This document shows, piece after piece, positions 7,589 to 15,692 of a stretch of 38,734 nucleotides of DNA. Origin of the DNA: Gammaproteobacteria bacterium (GTDB taxonomy: Bacteria; Pseudomonadota; Gammaproteobacteria; GCA-001735895); assembly GCA_029862125.1 (NCBI GenBank), contig JAOTXY010000027.1:1-38734 (forward strand). The letters run 5' to 3'. The notes below the pieces were generated by a model. The model made no database searches. It saw only the letters and a list, made by a program, of their open reading frames with translations, and was not told where the DNA came from. Numbering within the stretch: position 1 is the first letter of the stretch; each line of letters begins with the position of its first letter. The translations under genes and the position numbers were made by a program.

Positions 7589-8203
7589 ATGAAATCAACA
7601 ACACCATTTCGAACGATTCTTTTTGTGTTTACCGCACTTGTGCTCAGTGCCTGTGCCACCAAGCGGCCGGCTATGGAGTGGCGGGATGAAGGCTTTACAA
7701 CTGCGCTCGATAATATTTTGATTATCGCGGCGATTGAGCGCTCTACTCGGCGCCGGGTATACGAAGATGAGTTCGTCGATGCGCTATCAGCCTTGAAGGT
7801 CGAGGCGACTCCCAGTTACGAGCTGATGACTACGAGCCTGACAATTTCGCGCGAAACGGTAGAAGCGGCGATAAAAGGACAGGATATCGATGCCGTGCTG
7901 GTCACCCGCCTGCTGGGCGTAAAAGAAGAAGAGGTTTACCACCCGCCGACCTATTACGACCATCACCGCAACTACCACAACTACTACACGCATGCGTTAC
8001 AAAGCGATAATCGAGCTTATTACCGAAAATTCAAAGTACTGACGCTGGAAACCAATATTTACGATGCAGCGACGAAAGAACTGGTGTGGTCGATGCAATC
8101 AGAGAGCATCGAGCCATCAGTGCCGCGCAACCTCATCGAGGAGCAGATAAGCCTGACGATACGAACCTTGCAGGCGCGCGGGTTGATCGTGGCAAAAGAG
8201 TGA
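7589..8203 (+). CDS. Uncharacterised lipoprotein, paralogue of the one at 22169
   Basis: Exported lipoprotein of unknown function, 204 residues from the ATG at 7589. That start is chosen because an AAAGG site lies 9 bases upstream and a signal peptide begins at once; the open frame extends 25 codons further upstream without one. The lipobox is LVLSAC with the lipidated Cys at residue 22. The residue after it is Ala, so outer-membrane sorting is likely. The body includes NILIIAAIERSTRRRVYE, ALKVEATPSYEL, AIKGQDIDAVLVTR and ELVWSMQSES, all repeated in the paralogue at 22169-22777 with roughly half of all residues identical. A Tyr/His-rich insert (YYDHHRNYHNYYTH) at about 120-135 is peculiar to this copy. 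SpoIIAA-like and K+-channel genes follow on the same strand. Confidence 0.8.
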   Translation: MKSTTPFRTILFVFTALVLSACATKRPAMEWRDEGFTTALDNILIIAAIERSTRRRVYEDEFVDALSALKVEATPSYELMTTSLTISRETVEAAIKGQDIDAVLVTRLLGVKEEEVYHPPTYYDHHRNYHNYYTHALQSDNRAYYRKFKVLTLETNIYDAATKELVWSMQSESIEPSVPRNLIEEQISLTIRTLQARGLIVAKE

Positions 8204-8242
8204 CCTGGAAAGAGTCGGACTGATTCCGGAAACTAAATCAAG

Positions 8243-8596
8243 ATGATTAAAATTACGCCACACCACAACTACTGTTTGATTGAACCACAAGGTCCCTTGA
8301 CGAAGGACGATTTCGCGGCAATCGCAAGGCAGGTCGATCCGATTATTGAAAGCCAGGGGCAGCTTGACGGGCTGATCATAAAAACCAGGACCTTCCCGGG
8401 ATGGGAAAGTCTCGCTGATGTCATCGAACATTTTCGATTTGTCAGAAATCATCATCACGCAATCGGCAAGGTCGCATTGGTGACGGATGCAAAAGTTGCC
8501 GAAATCTTTCCAGCCATTGTTAGCCACTTCGTAAAAGCCGAGGTCAGGCATTTCGATTTCGAAGATCATGACGAGGCAATTGCCTGGATCACCTGA
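8243..8596 (+). CDS. SpoIIAA-like (STAS-fold) protein
   Basis: Small cytosolic protein of 117 residues matching the SpoIIAA-like family (formerly DUF3478), related in fold to STAS anti-anti-sigma and lipid-binding domains. Characteristic parts are the start YCLIEPQGPLTKDDF, a central LDGLIIKTRTFPGWES, the FRFVRNHHHAIGKVALVTD strand-helix, and the C-terminal VRHFDFEDHDEAIAWI. The phosphorylatable serine of true anti-anti-sigma factors is not evident, so a partner-switch role is not supported. The family's role is unclear. It begins 39 bp after the lipoprotein stop with only a weak GGAA upstream, and may share that transcript. Confidence 0.85.
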   Translation: MIKITPHHNYCLIEPQGPLTKDDFAAIARQVDPIIESQGQLDGLIIKTRTFPGWESLADVIEHFRFVRNHHHAIGKVALVTDAKVAEIFPAIVSHFVKAEVRHFDFEDHDEAIAWIT

Positions 8597-8608
8597 TGAC
8601 ACATTGAC

Positions 8609-8765
8609 GTCAACCCCGCCCTAGACCGAGTCATCCCGCCCTAGACCGAGTCATCCCGCCCAATTCCGAGTCATCCCGGCCCACGACTGAGTCACCCCGG
8701 CCGAAGAGCCGGGATCTTGCAATAGCGGCGCGTTACTAAGATTCGCGCAGGCTTGCGCGGCGTTC
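8609..8765. repeat. REP/MITE element with left arm in four tandem copies
   Basis: Four head-to-tail units beginning GTCA(T/A)CCC(C)GCCC lie at 8609-8629, 8630-8649, 8650-8669 and 8670-8690, each 20-21 bp. They run into a complete left hairpin (GTCACCCCGGC-cgaaga-GCCGGGATC, 8691-8715). The following spacer (TTGCAATAGCGGCGCGTTACTAAGATT) and a decayed right arm match the intact 70-bp copy at 38469-38538. This shows it is an old, mutated copy of the same element with an expanded left end. Confidence 0.8.
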
Positions 8766-8814
8766 CTTCTTGTCGATATGACGCGTGTTTTTGCGGGATT
8801 GATCCTGGCGCCTA

Positions 8815-8842
8815 TTGGTCAACCGGGTTTTCAAGTTAGAAT
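8815..8842 (+). promoter_or_regulatory. Probable sigma70 promoter for the channel-antiporter operon
   Basis: TTGGTC (8815-8820) and TAGAAT (8837-8842) are separated by 16 bp. The predicted start near 8849 gives a short leader to the GTG at 8872. It is the only reasonable hexamer pair seen in the 8766-8871 gap. Confidence 0.4.
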
Positions 8843-8871
8843 ACTGTGCAATCTGAAATCGGAATAATTAC

Positions 8872-9225
8872 GTGGAATTCACCTTTCAATTTATCAAGAT
8901 CTTTCTCTATGGCCTCGAACAGGCGCTACCCATACTCGCGTTTTTGGCACTGTTGGTCGTTCTACTGGGGCAGATCGTCGGTCTGCGCGAATCATGGGGC
9001 CGGTTCGATGCACTTTACTGGTCTTTTATAACCGCTACCACCGTTGGATACGGCGACATTCGCCCGACGCAGAAGCTCTCAAAAATACTGTCGGTTTTGA
9101 TCGCCTTTGTCGGCCTGATCTTCACCGGTATCACCGTTGCGCTCGCCATTAACGCTGCGTCAACTGCTTTTGCCGATATCAACGAAGGTGTTGACCCAAA
9201 AGCAATGATCGAGAAAAAAATATGA
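8872..9225 (+). CDS. Two-helix potassium channel subunit
   Basis: Inner-membrane ion channel of the minimal 2TM type (Ion_trans_2), 117 residues. Layout: TM1 at about 17-37, pore helix WSFITATT, the K+-selectivity filter TVGYGD at 57-62, then TM2 at about 72-93. The cytosolic tail after TM2 is only about 20 residues, so no RCK or cyclic-nucleotide domain regulates it in cis. Translation starts at GTG; a weak GGA lies 8-10 bases upstream. Its stop overlaps the start of the antiporter gene by four bases (ATGA), which implies translational coupling and possibly a shared complex or a functional pair for K+ flux. The tetramer is inferred from the family. Confidence 0.9.
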   Translation: MEFTFQFIKIFLYGLEQALPILAFLALLVVLLGQIVGLRESWGRFDALYWSFITATTVGYGDIRPTQKLSKILSVLIAFVGLIFTGITVALAINAASTAFADINEGVDPKAMIEKKI

Positions 9226-10433
9226 ACGACCACCCGGCGATAATTTTTGCAGCGGCGATGATATTTATTTACGGCCTGTTTTCGAAGGCTGCCGATCGCT
9301 CGCCGGTGACTGCGCCGATGGTATTCGTTACCGTGGGTATCCTGGTCGGACCCGCCGGTTTCGGCCTGTTTCACATGGAGGCCGGCGGCGAACTGGTGCA
9401 CATCCTTACCGAAATCACGCTGATCCTGATCCTGTTCGTCGATGCATCGACCATCAACCTGAAGAAGTTGATAGCGGATCACGCGATTCCGATGCGCTTG
9501 CTATTGATTGGCCTGCCGTTAACGATGCTGCTTGGAACGCTGGTTGCTTATCCTTTGTTCCCCGGGGTCGACATCTGGCTGCTAATACTGATGGCGTTAA
9601 TCCTGTCACCCACCGATGCGGCACTTGGACAGGCCGTAGTAAAAAGCGAAAAGGTTCCTGAGCGCGTGCGACGCTGGATTAGTGTCGAGAGCGGTTTAAA
9701 CGACGGCATTGCTTTGCCACCGATATTCGCCTGTATCGCAGTATTAACGCTTGGAGTGGGCGGCTCCGATAAGCACTGGGTATTATTTCTGCTGCAGCAA
9801 GTGCTGCTCGGCGCCGCAATTGGCGGGCTGATTGGTTGGCTCGGCGGTTACCTTGTGAGCCGATTTTCCGACAGGGACTGGATGAATCATACTTTTCAGC
9901 AACTGGTTTCGGGTTCACTGGCAATCCTGTGCTTTGCTATTGCCGAATCGGTGCACGGCAACGGCTTCATCGCCGCGTTTGCCGGCGGCCTGTTGCTCGG
10001 TACCAGCACCCGCTCCGACGAGATTCGCGAACGCATCCAGGAATTTGGCGAAGCCTTCGGGCAACAGCTCATCCTGTTCGTATTCCTGATATTCGCGATG
10101 GCAATGGTACCGATAGCCATACCCTACTGGGATCTCAACGCCTGGATTTACGCACTGCTAAGCCTGACCCTGATTCGCATGCTGCCGGTGGCGATCAGCT
10201 TGATCGGTTCGAAACTTGGCATGCCTACGATATTATTCGTCGGCTGGTTCGGACCACGCGGCATCGCGTCGGTGTTGTATCTGCTGCTGGTCGCGAACCT
10301 GCTCGGGATCGAGGGTTACGAACGCATTCTCGCCGTAATCGTGCTGACCGTTCTGTTGAGTGTTTTCCTGCATGGCATCAGCTCAGTTCCATTGAGCCAC
10401 CGTTACGGTACCAGTCCCAATAAAGTGGACTAG
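9222..10433 (+). CDS. Cation/proton antiporter, CPA1 (NhaP) family
   Basis: Inner-membrane Na+/H+ or K+/H+ antiporter of 403 residues with about 12 hydrophobic helices. Diagnostic CPA1 segments are LILSPTDAALGQAVVKSEKVPERVR at about residue 126 on (the TDAALG ion-site helix), ISVESGLNDGIALP at about 155-168 (with the essential ND pair), and FGPRGIASVLYLLL near residue 345. There is no C-terminal regulatory domain. The gene overlaps the K+ channel by four bases; K+ rather than Na+ as the exchanged ion is suggested by that pairing but not proven. A 55-bp gap separates it from the next, independently initiated gene. Confidence 0.9.
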   Translation: MNDHPAIIFAAAMIFIYGLFSKAADRSPVTAPMVFVTVGILVGPAGFGLFHMEAGGELVHILTEITLILILFVDASTINLKKLIADHAIPMRLLLIGLPLTMLLGTLVAYPLFPGVDIWLLILMALILSPTDAALGQAVVKSEKVPERVRRWISVESGLNDGIALPPIFACIAVLTLGVGGSDKHWVLFLLQQVLLGAAIGGLIGWLGGYLVSRFSDRDWMNHTFQQLVSGSLAILCFAIAESVHGNGFIAAFAGGLLLGTSTRSDEIRERIQEFGEAFGQQLILFVFLIFAMAMVPIAIPYWDLNAWIYALLSLTLIRMLPVAISLIGSKLGMPTILFVGWFGPRGIASVLYLLLVANLLGIEGYERILAVIVLTVLLSVFLHGISSVPLSHRYGTSPNKVD

Positions 10434-10488
10434 CTCGGAATTCACTTTTTACTATACAATCCGCTGCGTCGAATCAAAGGAGATTGAC

Positions 10489-10938
10489 ATGCTCGATTAC
10501 GTTGCGTTGGGAATCCTAATCTTTGCCGGAGTAACACTGTTCTACGGCATTATCGTCATTCACGACATCCCTTACGAAATAGCGGTGCATCGAAATCATC
10601 CCCACCAGGATGCCATTCACTACGCGGGCTGGGTCAGCCTGTTCACGCTGCATGCGATCTGGCCGTTCCTGTGGATATGGTCCACGCTCTATCGCGAGGA
10701 CCGTGGCTGGGGATTCGAACAGGGCGAAAAAGAGGCAGAAGCCAAACCAGAGGCTGCCGAAGCCGAAGTAGTGCCCATCGAGCCCGTGGCAGGTGCCGCC
10801 GATTCAGAAGTAGTCAGCCCGGAATCGATCGCGATTATACACCATAAGCTCGAGGCTCTCGATGACCGGATCGGGCGCATCGAACAGGCCATTTTGGCTG
10901 CCTCCGAAACAGGTACAACTGACGGAGACCAGGGCTAA
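10489..10938 (+). CDS. DUF3302 inner-membrane protein (YiaW-like)
   Basis: Small membrane protein of 149 residues resembling E. coli YiaW, which is paired with the HlyD-type protein YiaV. Two hydrophobic helices at about 5-23 and 44-64 flank HDIPYEIAVHRNHPHQDAIHYAGWVSLFTLH, the most conserved stretch. After LYREDRGWGF comes an acidic, Ala/Glu/Pro-rich linker (about 80-118) and a short predicted coiled coil (IHHKLEALDDRIGRIEQAILAA); this C-terminal half is longer than I expect for the family. A strong SD (AAAGGAGAT) lies just before the ATG. Its stop shares one base with the start of the HlyD gene (TAATG). The biochemical role is unknown; a helper subunit of an export complex is inferred from context. 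Confidence 0.85.
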   Translation: MLDYVALGILIFAGVTLFYGIIVIHDIPYEIAVHRNHPHQDAIHYAGWVSLFTLHAIWPFLWIWSTLYREDRGWGFEQGEKEAEAKPEAAEAEVVPIEPVAGAADSEVVSPESIAIIHHKLEALDDRIGRIEQAILAASETGTTDGDQG

Positions 10939-11897
10939 TGGATTTACTGCTGATTCTGACTTATACCGCGATTTGTATCGCGATATTCAAGATTTTCAAG
11001 ATTCCGCTCAACAAGTGGAGCGTTCCGACTGCAGTGCTGGGTGGCATTGTCCTGATCGGGGCGCTGATCCTGTTCATGAATTACAATCACCCCTACTCGG
11101 AAATGAGTCGGCAGTATTTCGTCACCACGCCAATCGTGCCCAACGTCACCGGCCAGGTGATCGAAGTACCAGTAACCGGTAACGAACTGCTCAACAAGGG
11201 TGACACGCTATTCAAGCTAGACCCAACGCCTTTCCAGAACAAGGTCGATTCGCTCAAGGCCCGTGTTCAGGCTGCTAAAACCGAACTGGAGCGCGCCGAC
11301 AAACTATTCAAGGCAAAGGCAGGCAGCAAGCGTGACCTCGACCTGGCCGCCGCGAGTCTCGACGATCAGCAGGCGCAGCTCGCACTGGCTGAATACAATC
11401 TCAGTCAAACCACGGTGCGCGCCCCCGCCCGGGGTTTTGCCACCCAGGTAATACTGCGACCCGGCATGCGCGCCGCGAGCCTGCCGTTGCGGCCGGTGAT
11501 GATATTCGTCAGCGCCGAGGGCAACTACCTGGTCGCCTGGTTTCGACAAAACAGTTTGCTGCGCCTCGAAGTCGGTAGCGAGGCTGAAGTCGCGTTTGAT
11601 GGCATTCCAGGCACCGTTTTCAGCGGCGAGGTGCAGCTGGTGTTTCCGGCACTGGCCGAAGGCCAGGTGCAGGCAACGGGGAACCTGATCAATCCGAATA
11701 TGGCGCCGCGTCCGGGTCGCGTTCCGGTGTTGATCAATATCACCGACCCCAGGTATGAAGCCTATGCCGACCGGGTACCCGGTGGTTCCTACGCACAGGC
11801 GGCGATATACAGCGAACATTTCCATCACGTCGCGATCATGCGCAAGATTCTGCTGCGCATGTCCGCGTGGATGAATTACCTGTTCCCGTTCCACTAG
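10938..11897 (+). CDS. HlyD/EmrA-type membrane fusion protein (YiaV/YibH-like)
   Basis: Periplasmic adaptor of a tripartite export system, 319 residues. Two N-terminal hydrophobic helices (about 1-20 and 30-52) anchor it in the inner membrane. The biotinyl-lipoyl half-motif VTGQVIEVPVTGNELLNKGDTLFKLDPTPF at about 70-100 is followed by an alpha-hairpin coiled coil (about 101-155), the second lipoyl half (TTVRAPARGFATQVILRPGM), and a beta-barrel. It should bridge an inner-membrane component and the outer-membrane factor encoded 11 bp downstream. It is coupled to the DUF3302 gene by a one-base overlap. No transporter subunit is encoded in the operon. Confidence 0.9.
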   Translation: MDLLLILTYTAICIAIFKIFKIPLNKWSVPTAVLGGIVLIGALILFMNYNHPYSEMSRQYFVTTPIVPNVTGQVIEVPVTGNELLNKGDTLFKLDPTPFQNKVDSLKARVQAAKTELERADKLFKAKAGSKRDLDLAAASLDDQQAQLALAEYNLSQTTVRAPARGFATQVILRPGMRAASLPLRPVMIFVSAEGNYLVAWFRQNSLLRLEVGSEAEVAFDGIPGTVFSGEVQLVFPALAEGQVQATGNLINPNMAPRPGRVPVLINITDPRYEAYADRVPGGSYAQAAIYSEHFHHVAIMRKILLRMSAWMNYLFPFH

Positions 11898-11908
11898 GGT
11901 AAATCGCG

Positions 11909-13309
11909 ATGACTAACCGGATTTTGTACTACCCTGCCCTGGTGATTTTGATTGCTGCTTGCGCCAAACCTCAACCCAGTCCAACCACCGAGGAAGTCGT
12001 CGAAGCGGCGCTACCCGAAACCACCGAAATCGCACCAAGCTTCACCCAGGTGCCGAGCTGGAGCGATATCATAGCCGAAGGCGCGGTCAAGGATGGCTGG
12101 CTGAAAACCTTCGGCGATGCCGAGCTCGAAAAAATTGTCGCCGAGGCATTGCAGAATAATCGTGAACTGGCTGCGGCCGGCGCCAACCTCGACGCTGCGG
12201 CTGCGCTCGCAACCCAGGCCGGAGCACGCCTGATACCGGCCGTTAATGTCGGTGGTGGTGCGCAGAGTACCGACCGCGGTGACAACACTACCAATACCTC
12301 GGGTGCCGCGCTCAATGTTCAGTGGGAACTCGATATCTGGGGCAAGCTGAGTTCGGCGGCAGCAGCGGCAGATGAGGCTTACCGTGCCACCGAAGCCGAT
12401 CTTGAAGCAGCGCGCCAATCGCTGGTGGCGCAAACCGCTAAAGCCTGGTTTCTCGCCACCGAGGCCAACTTGCAACTCGCATTGTCCGACGAAGCCGTCA
12501 AGATATACGAAAAAACGCTCGAAATTGTCGAAACCCGGGTTGAAGTCGGCGCCGGTTCACCGCAGGATGTTTTCCTCGCGAAAGCCGATCTCAATGCCGC
12601 GAAGGAACGCCAGCGCCAGGCAATTGGTGCTTTGACCCAGTCGGTGCGCAGCATCGAAGTGATCCTCGGGCGCTACCCGTCGGCTGAACTCGAGGTCGCG
12701 CGCGAATTTGTACCGACGCCCCCCGGCATCCCCGTCGGCATTCCGGCGCAACTGCTCGAACGTCGACCGGACCTGATTGCCGCCGAGCGTCGTGTGGCCG
12801 CGGCTTTTCAACGTATCGAGTCGGCCAGGGCCGCGAAATTACCGGGCGTCGCGCTAACCGCCTCCGGCGGCTCGTCCAGCAACGAACTACTCGACCTGAT
12901 CGGCGTCAGCAGCAACTTTTTCTCGCTCGGCGCTAACTTCGTCGCTCCGCTCGATCTGGGCGGTGGTCTCGAGGCCCAGGTTGAGATCGAAACCGCACAG
13001 CAGCAGGCTGCGTTGGCCAACTACGGGGGCATCGCATTACGCGCCTTCAACGAGGTTGAGTCGGGATTAACCAACGAACAACTGTTGCTCGAGCGCGAAG
13101 CGTTTCTCGCCGCCGCGGTGGACAATAATAGTAACGCGCTGGATGCCGCCAAAACCCAGTATGACGCGGGCGCAATCGATTTTCTGAGTGTATTGCAAAT
13201 GCAGGCGCGTACGCTAAATTCGCGCATCTCGTTAATCAGACTCAAGAACGCGCGGCTCGCGCAACGCGTAGACTTGCACCTCGCGCTCGGCGGCAACTTC
13301 ACCGAGTAA
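11909..13309 (+). CDS. Outer-membrane efflux lipoprotein, NodT/OprM class
   Basis: TolC-like outer-membrane channel, 466 residues. The signal peptide ends in a lipobox (LIAAC, Cys18), giving a lipid-anchored factor as in OprM. The two OEP repeats are visible: WLKTFGDAELEKIVAEALQNNRELAAAGANLDAA, then WELDIWGKLSSAAAAADEAYRATEADLEAARQSLVAQTAKAW, and in the second half QLLERRPDLIAAERRVAAAFQRIESARAAKLPGVAL, the classic NodT phrase. It forms the third gene of the DUF3302-HlyD-NodT operon, 11 bp after the HlyD stop. Export of small molecules is expected; the substrate is unknown. The gene is followed by a repeat element rather than a clear terminator. Confidence 0.93.
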   Translation: MTNRILYYPALVILIAACAKPQPSPTTEEVVEAALPETTEIAPSFTQVPSWSDIIAEGAVKDGWLKTFGDAELEKIVAEALQNNRELAAAGANLDAAAALATQAGARLIPAVNVGGGAQSTDRGDNTTNTSGAALNVQWELDIWGKLSSAAAAADEAYRATEADLEAARQSLVAQTAKAWFLATEANLQLALSDEAVKIYEKTLEIVETRVEVGAGSPQDVFLAKADLNAAKERQRQAIGALTQSVRSIEVILGRYPSAELEVAREFVPTPPGIPVGIPAQLLERRPDLIAAERRVAAAFQRIESARAAKLPGVALTASGGSSSNELLDLIGVSSNFFSLGANFVAPLDLGGGLEAQVEIETAQQQAALANYGGIALRAFNEVESGLTNEQLLLEREAFLAAAVDNNSNALDAAKTQYDAGAIDFLSVLQMQARTLNSRISLIRLKNARLAQRVDLHLALGGNFTE

Positions 13310-13331
13310 CTCGACATCTCGCATAGAGCCT

Positions 13332-13441
13332 GTCATCCCGCGGCTACTTAATGAGTGTCATCCCGCGGCTCGACCGCGGGATCCAGGATTGAATGAATTT
13401 CCTCTGGACCTCTGGATACCGCGGTCGAGCCGCGGTATGAC
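13332..13441. repeat. MITE-like element with one extra left half-arm
   Basis: The element proper spans 13357-13441. Left hairpin GTCATCCCGCGGctcgaCCGCGGGATCC and right hairpin GGATACCGCGGtcgagCCGCGGTATGAC face each other. A truncated copy of the left arm (GTCATCCCGCGGCTACTTAATGAGT) precedes it at 13332-13356, a 25-bp unit. It is non-coding and lies between the NodT gene and the coiled-coil gene. Confidence 0.8.
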
Positions 13442-13560
13442 AGAATTGGTTCCATAGCACCGGTACCCCTTTTTATGACTCCGATCAATTCGAGCCCTGT
13501 CTTATTTTCTGCCATGGTTTTAAAATGCCAGGACCATGCTGAATATTTCATATCGAATTC

Positions 13561-14559
13561 ATGACTAATACAGTCGACCTGTTAGCCACCGCCAGTCGTT
13601 TCGCAATTGCTGCGGCGATTGTCTATTTTGCTTACCAGCTGGCACAGATCAACGACAAGGTCGAAGTGGTCACGCAGTCCATCGACCAGGTGTCGCAGCA
13701 TATTGAACCGACGCTCGAAGAAGCGAAAGCGATACGCCTGGAAATTGCCGAGGCGCGCAAACTGGTCCCACGAATCCTGGACGAAGTCGCCGAGGTACGA
13801 AAGCAATTACCACCGGTAGTAGTCGAGATTGCCGAAGTGCGGAAACAGATTCCACCAATCCTCGCACAGGTCGATGCCATCAATAACCAGATTGATCCGA
13901 TTCTTAAACGGGTCGACAAATCTTTCGCCGTGATTGACGATACCAACAGGCAAATACCGCAAATCATAAAGTCAACCGACAATGCCGTCGCCGCGCTCAA
14001 CCAAACCCGCGAGCAAATCGCTCCCCTGGTACCATTAACTCTGGAGGAAATCAGGCTGAGCCGAGAAAAAATAGATCCAACCCTGGACCGGGTCGATGAC
14101 CTGGTCGAAGACGCCTACTTCAAGGCGCAGGAAACCATTACCTCCGCTCAGGCTGCCGGCCAGCAAGCCAGCGAGGGTGCGGTCAAGGGATTTTTTACCG
14201 GCATCATCAAGTTGCCCTTCGAACTGGTCGGCACCCTGGCCTCGCCTATTCTCAAAAATATCGATAAGGACGTGGCCAAACAGTTAACCGAAAAAGATGT
14301 CGACCTGATGGGCGACGCTGGCAAGCGCGTGGCCGAATCCGGAAAAATCGGCAAGGTACAACGTTGGGAGAATCCGAAGTCCGGTAACTCGGGCTCGATT
14401 ACGTTGATACGAAAATTCAAAATCGACGATACGGCCTGCGTCGAAGCAAGAATTACGATCAGTAATCGGCGCAAGGAAATTTTGGACAAGCTCGAAAGCT
14501 ACTGCCGAGGTGACGACGACCAGTGGATACTCGCCACGGAAATCAAACAAAAAGAATAA
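13561..14559 (+). CDS. Membrane-anchored coiled-coil protein with proline-punctuated heptads and a surface-antigen-like tail
   Basis: Not assigned to a named gene. One N-terminal helix (about 8-28) would anchor it in the inner membrane. Residues ~30-190 form a long helix with the motif I/L/V-x-P or I-P-x recurring at 48, 69, 83, 97, 111, 132, 153 and 171. The intervals are 21, 14, 14, 14, 21, 21 and 18 residues, nearly all multiples of seven. An Ala/Gly-rich segment follows at about 190-210 (AQAAGQQASEGAVKGFFTGIIKLP). The last ~65 residues (RWENPKSGNSGSI, DTACVEARITI, ESYCRGDDDQWILA) resemble the C-terminal domain of 17-kDa/RT0821-type surface antigens, with a conserved Cys pair. A scaffold or envelope-spanning role is inference. 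No good SD precedes the ATG. Confidence 0.75.
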   Translation: MTNTVDLLATASRFAIAAAIVYFAYQLAQINDKVEVVTQSIDQVSQHIEPTLEEAKAIRLEIAEARKLVPRILDEVAEVRKQLPPVVVEIAEVRKQIPPILAQVDAINNQIDPILKRVDKSFAVIDDTNRQIPQIIKSTDNAVAALNQTREQIAPLVPLTLEEIRLSREKIDPTLDRVDDLVEDAYFKAQETITSAQAAGQQASEGAVKGFFTGIIKLPFELVGTLASPILKNIDKDVAKQLTEKDVDLMGDAGKRVAESGKIGKVQRWENPKSGNSGSITLIRKFKIDDTACVEARITISNRRKEILDKLESYCRGDDDQWILATEIKQKE

Positions 14560-14576
14560 TTCTGATGACAGTTACG

Positions 14577-15692
14577 TCATTTTCCTGACTCTTCCTCATC
14601 GTCTGAATCCACAGGCTCGACTGGCTGTTTACGGTAATACACTTCCGGCAGGTAATCCTTGAAAGCAATCCCGTATAGCTCCCAGATGGTGATAAACAGT
14701 GAAGCGATCAGGGGGCCGATAAAGATACCGGCGATGCCGAACATTATGATGCCACCAAGGGTACCGAAAAAAATCATCAGTTCATGCATCTTGGTGTCCT
14801 TGCCCACCAGTATCGGGCGTAAAACATTATCCAGGCTACCGACAATCAAACCGCAGAAAACCAGCAACCCTACTCCGGCGCCGACACTGCCCTGCATGAT
14901 CAGGATGATCGAGGCGGGAAGCCACACCATTGCTGAACCGACGCTCGGTATTACCGACAGCACAGCCATGATCGTACCCCAGAACACGGCGTTGTCGATG
15001 CCGGCAACGGCGAATGCAATGCCTGCGAGGCCGCCCTGTAATACGCCGATCATCAAACTTCCCTTCAACGTTGCGCGCGTGACCGAAGTGAACTTGTTCA
15101 GCATCAGGCTTTCGTCGTCGCTATTCAATGGCAGGTAATAAAGAATCTTTTTGATCAGCTTGTCACCGTCCATCTGGAAAAAGTACATGGTGTACAGAAA
15201 GACAAAAGTCATGAACAGGAAGTTGGCCGTGCCCAGTGTTGCCTGGGAAAGACCGCCCACGATCCAGTTGCTGATCATACCCACGAGCTGTCCCGCCTTC
15301 TCCAGGATGATTCCGCGGTATGGCTCGATGTATTCGTAAAACGGTAGCTGCTGCAGATAAGCTGTTAGCTCGTCGGGCTGTTCCAGGTTCTGCTTGATCC
15401 AGGGAGTTACCGCCTGGCCAACATCGATCGCCTGTCCGACGATGAGCCCGACCAACAGCAACATAGGAATTAACACGACAACGATCATCAGCAATAGCGT
15501 GGTCACTGAAGCGAAATGCCGGTGCCCTTTGAACAGGATTTTCAAGCGCCGATAAACCGGTCGCGCCATTGCGCTGAATAGCCCGGCAAGAAAGATGGCC
15601 ATCACAAATGGACTAATCATCGACAGGAATAGTGCCGATATGGCAACTAGCATCAACACTAAAATTGATTTATTGACATAATCCTGGGTCAT
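14577..15692 (-). CDS. AI-2E family (PerM/UPF0118) permease
   Basis: Inner-membrane protein, 371 residues, with about eight hydrophobic helices. Family markers include the N-terminal pair LVAISALFLSMISPFVMAIFLAGLFSA, PVYRRLKILFKGHR, the long periplasmic segment with WIKQNLEQPDELTAYLQQLPFYEYI, and the C-terminal GGIIMFGIAGIFIGPLIASLFITIWE that is diagnostic of UPF0118. Members have been linked to autoinducer-2 export, Na+/H+ exchange and general solute permeation; the substrate here is unknown. GGAGG lies 8 bases before the ATG. The acidic C-terminus (PVDSDDEEESGK) is cytosolic. It is convergent with the coiled-coil gene, with 17 bp between stops containing a small ATGAC/GTCAT inverted repeat. 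Confidence 0.9.
   Translation of the reverse strand: MTQDYVNKSILVLMLVAISALFLSMISPFVMAIFLAGLFSAMARPVYRRLKILFKGHRHFASVTTLLLMIVVVLIPMLLLVGLIVGQAIDVGQAVTPWIKQNLEQPDELTAYLQQLPFYEYIEPYRGIILEKAGQLVGMISNWIVGGLSQATLGTANFLFMTFVFLYTMYFFQMDGDKLIKKILYYLPLNSDDESLMLNKFTSVTRATLKGSLMIGVLQGGLAGIAFAVAGIDNAVFWGTIMAVLSVIPSVGSAMVWLPASIILIMQGSVGAGVGLLVFCGLIVGSLDNVLRPILVGKDTKMHELMIFFGTLGGIIMFGIAGIFIGPLIASLFITIWELYGIAFKDYLPEVYYRKQPVEPVDSDDEEESGK

Noticed and set aside
14571-14585. Small ATGAC...GTCAT inverted repeat between convergent stops considered as a terminator
   Set aside because: Only five base pairs with a six-base loop and a short T-run; too weak to annotate as a feature.
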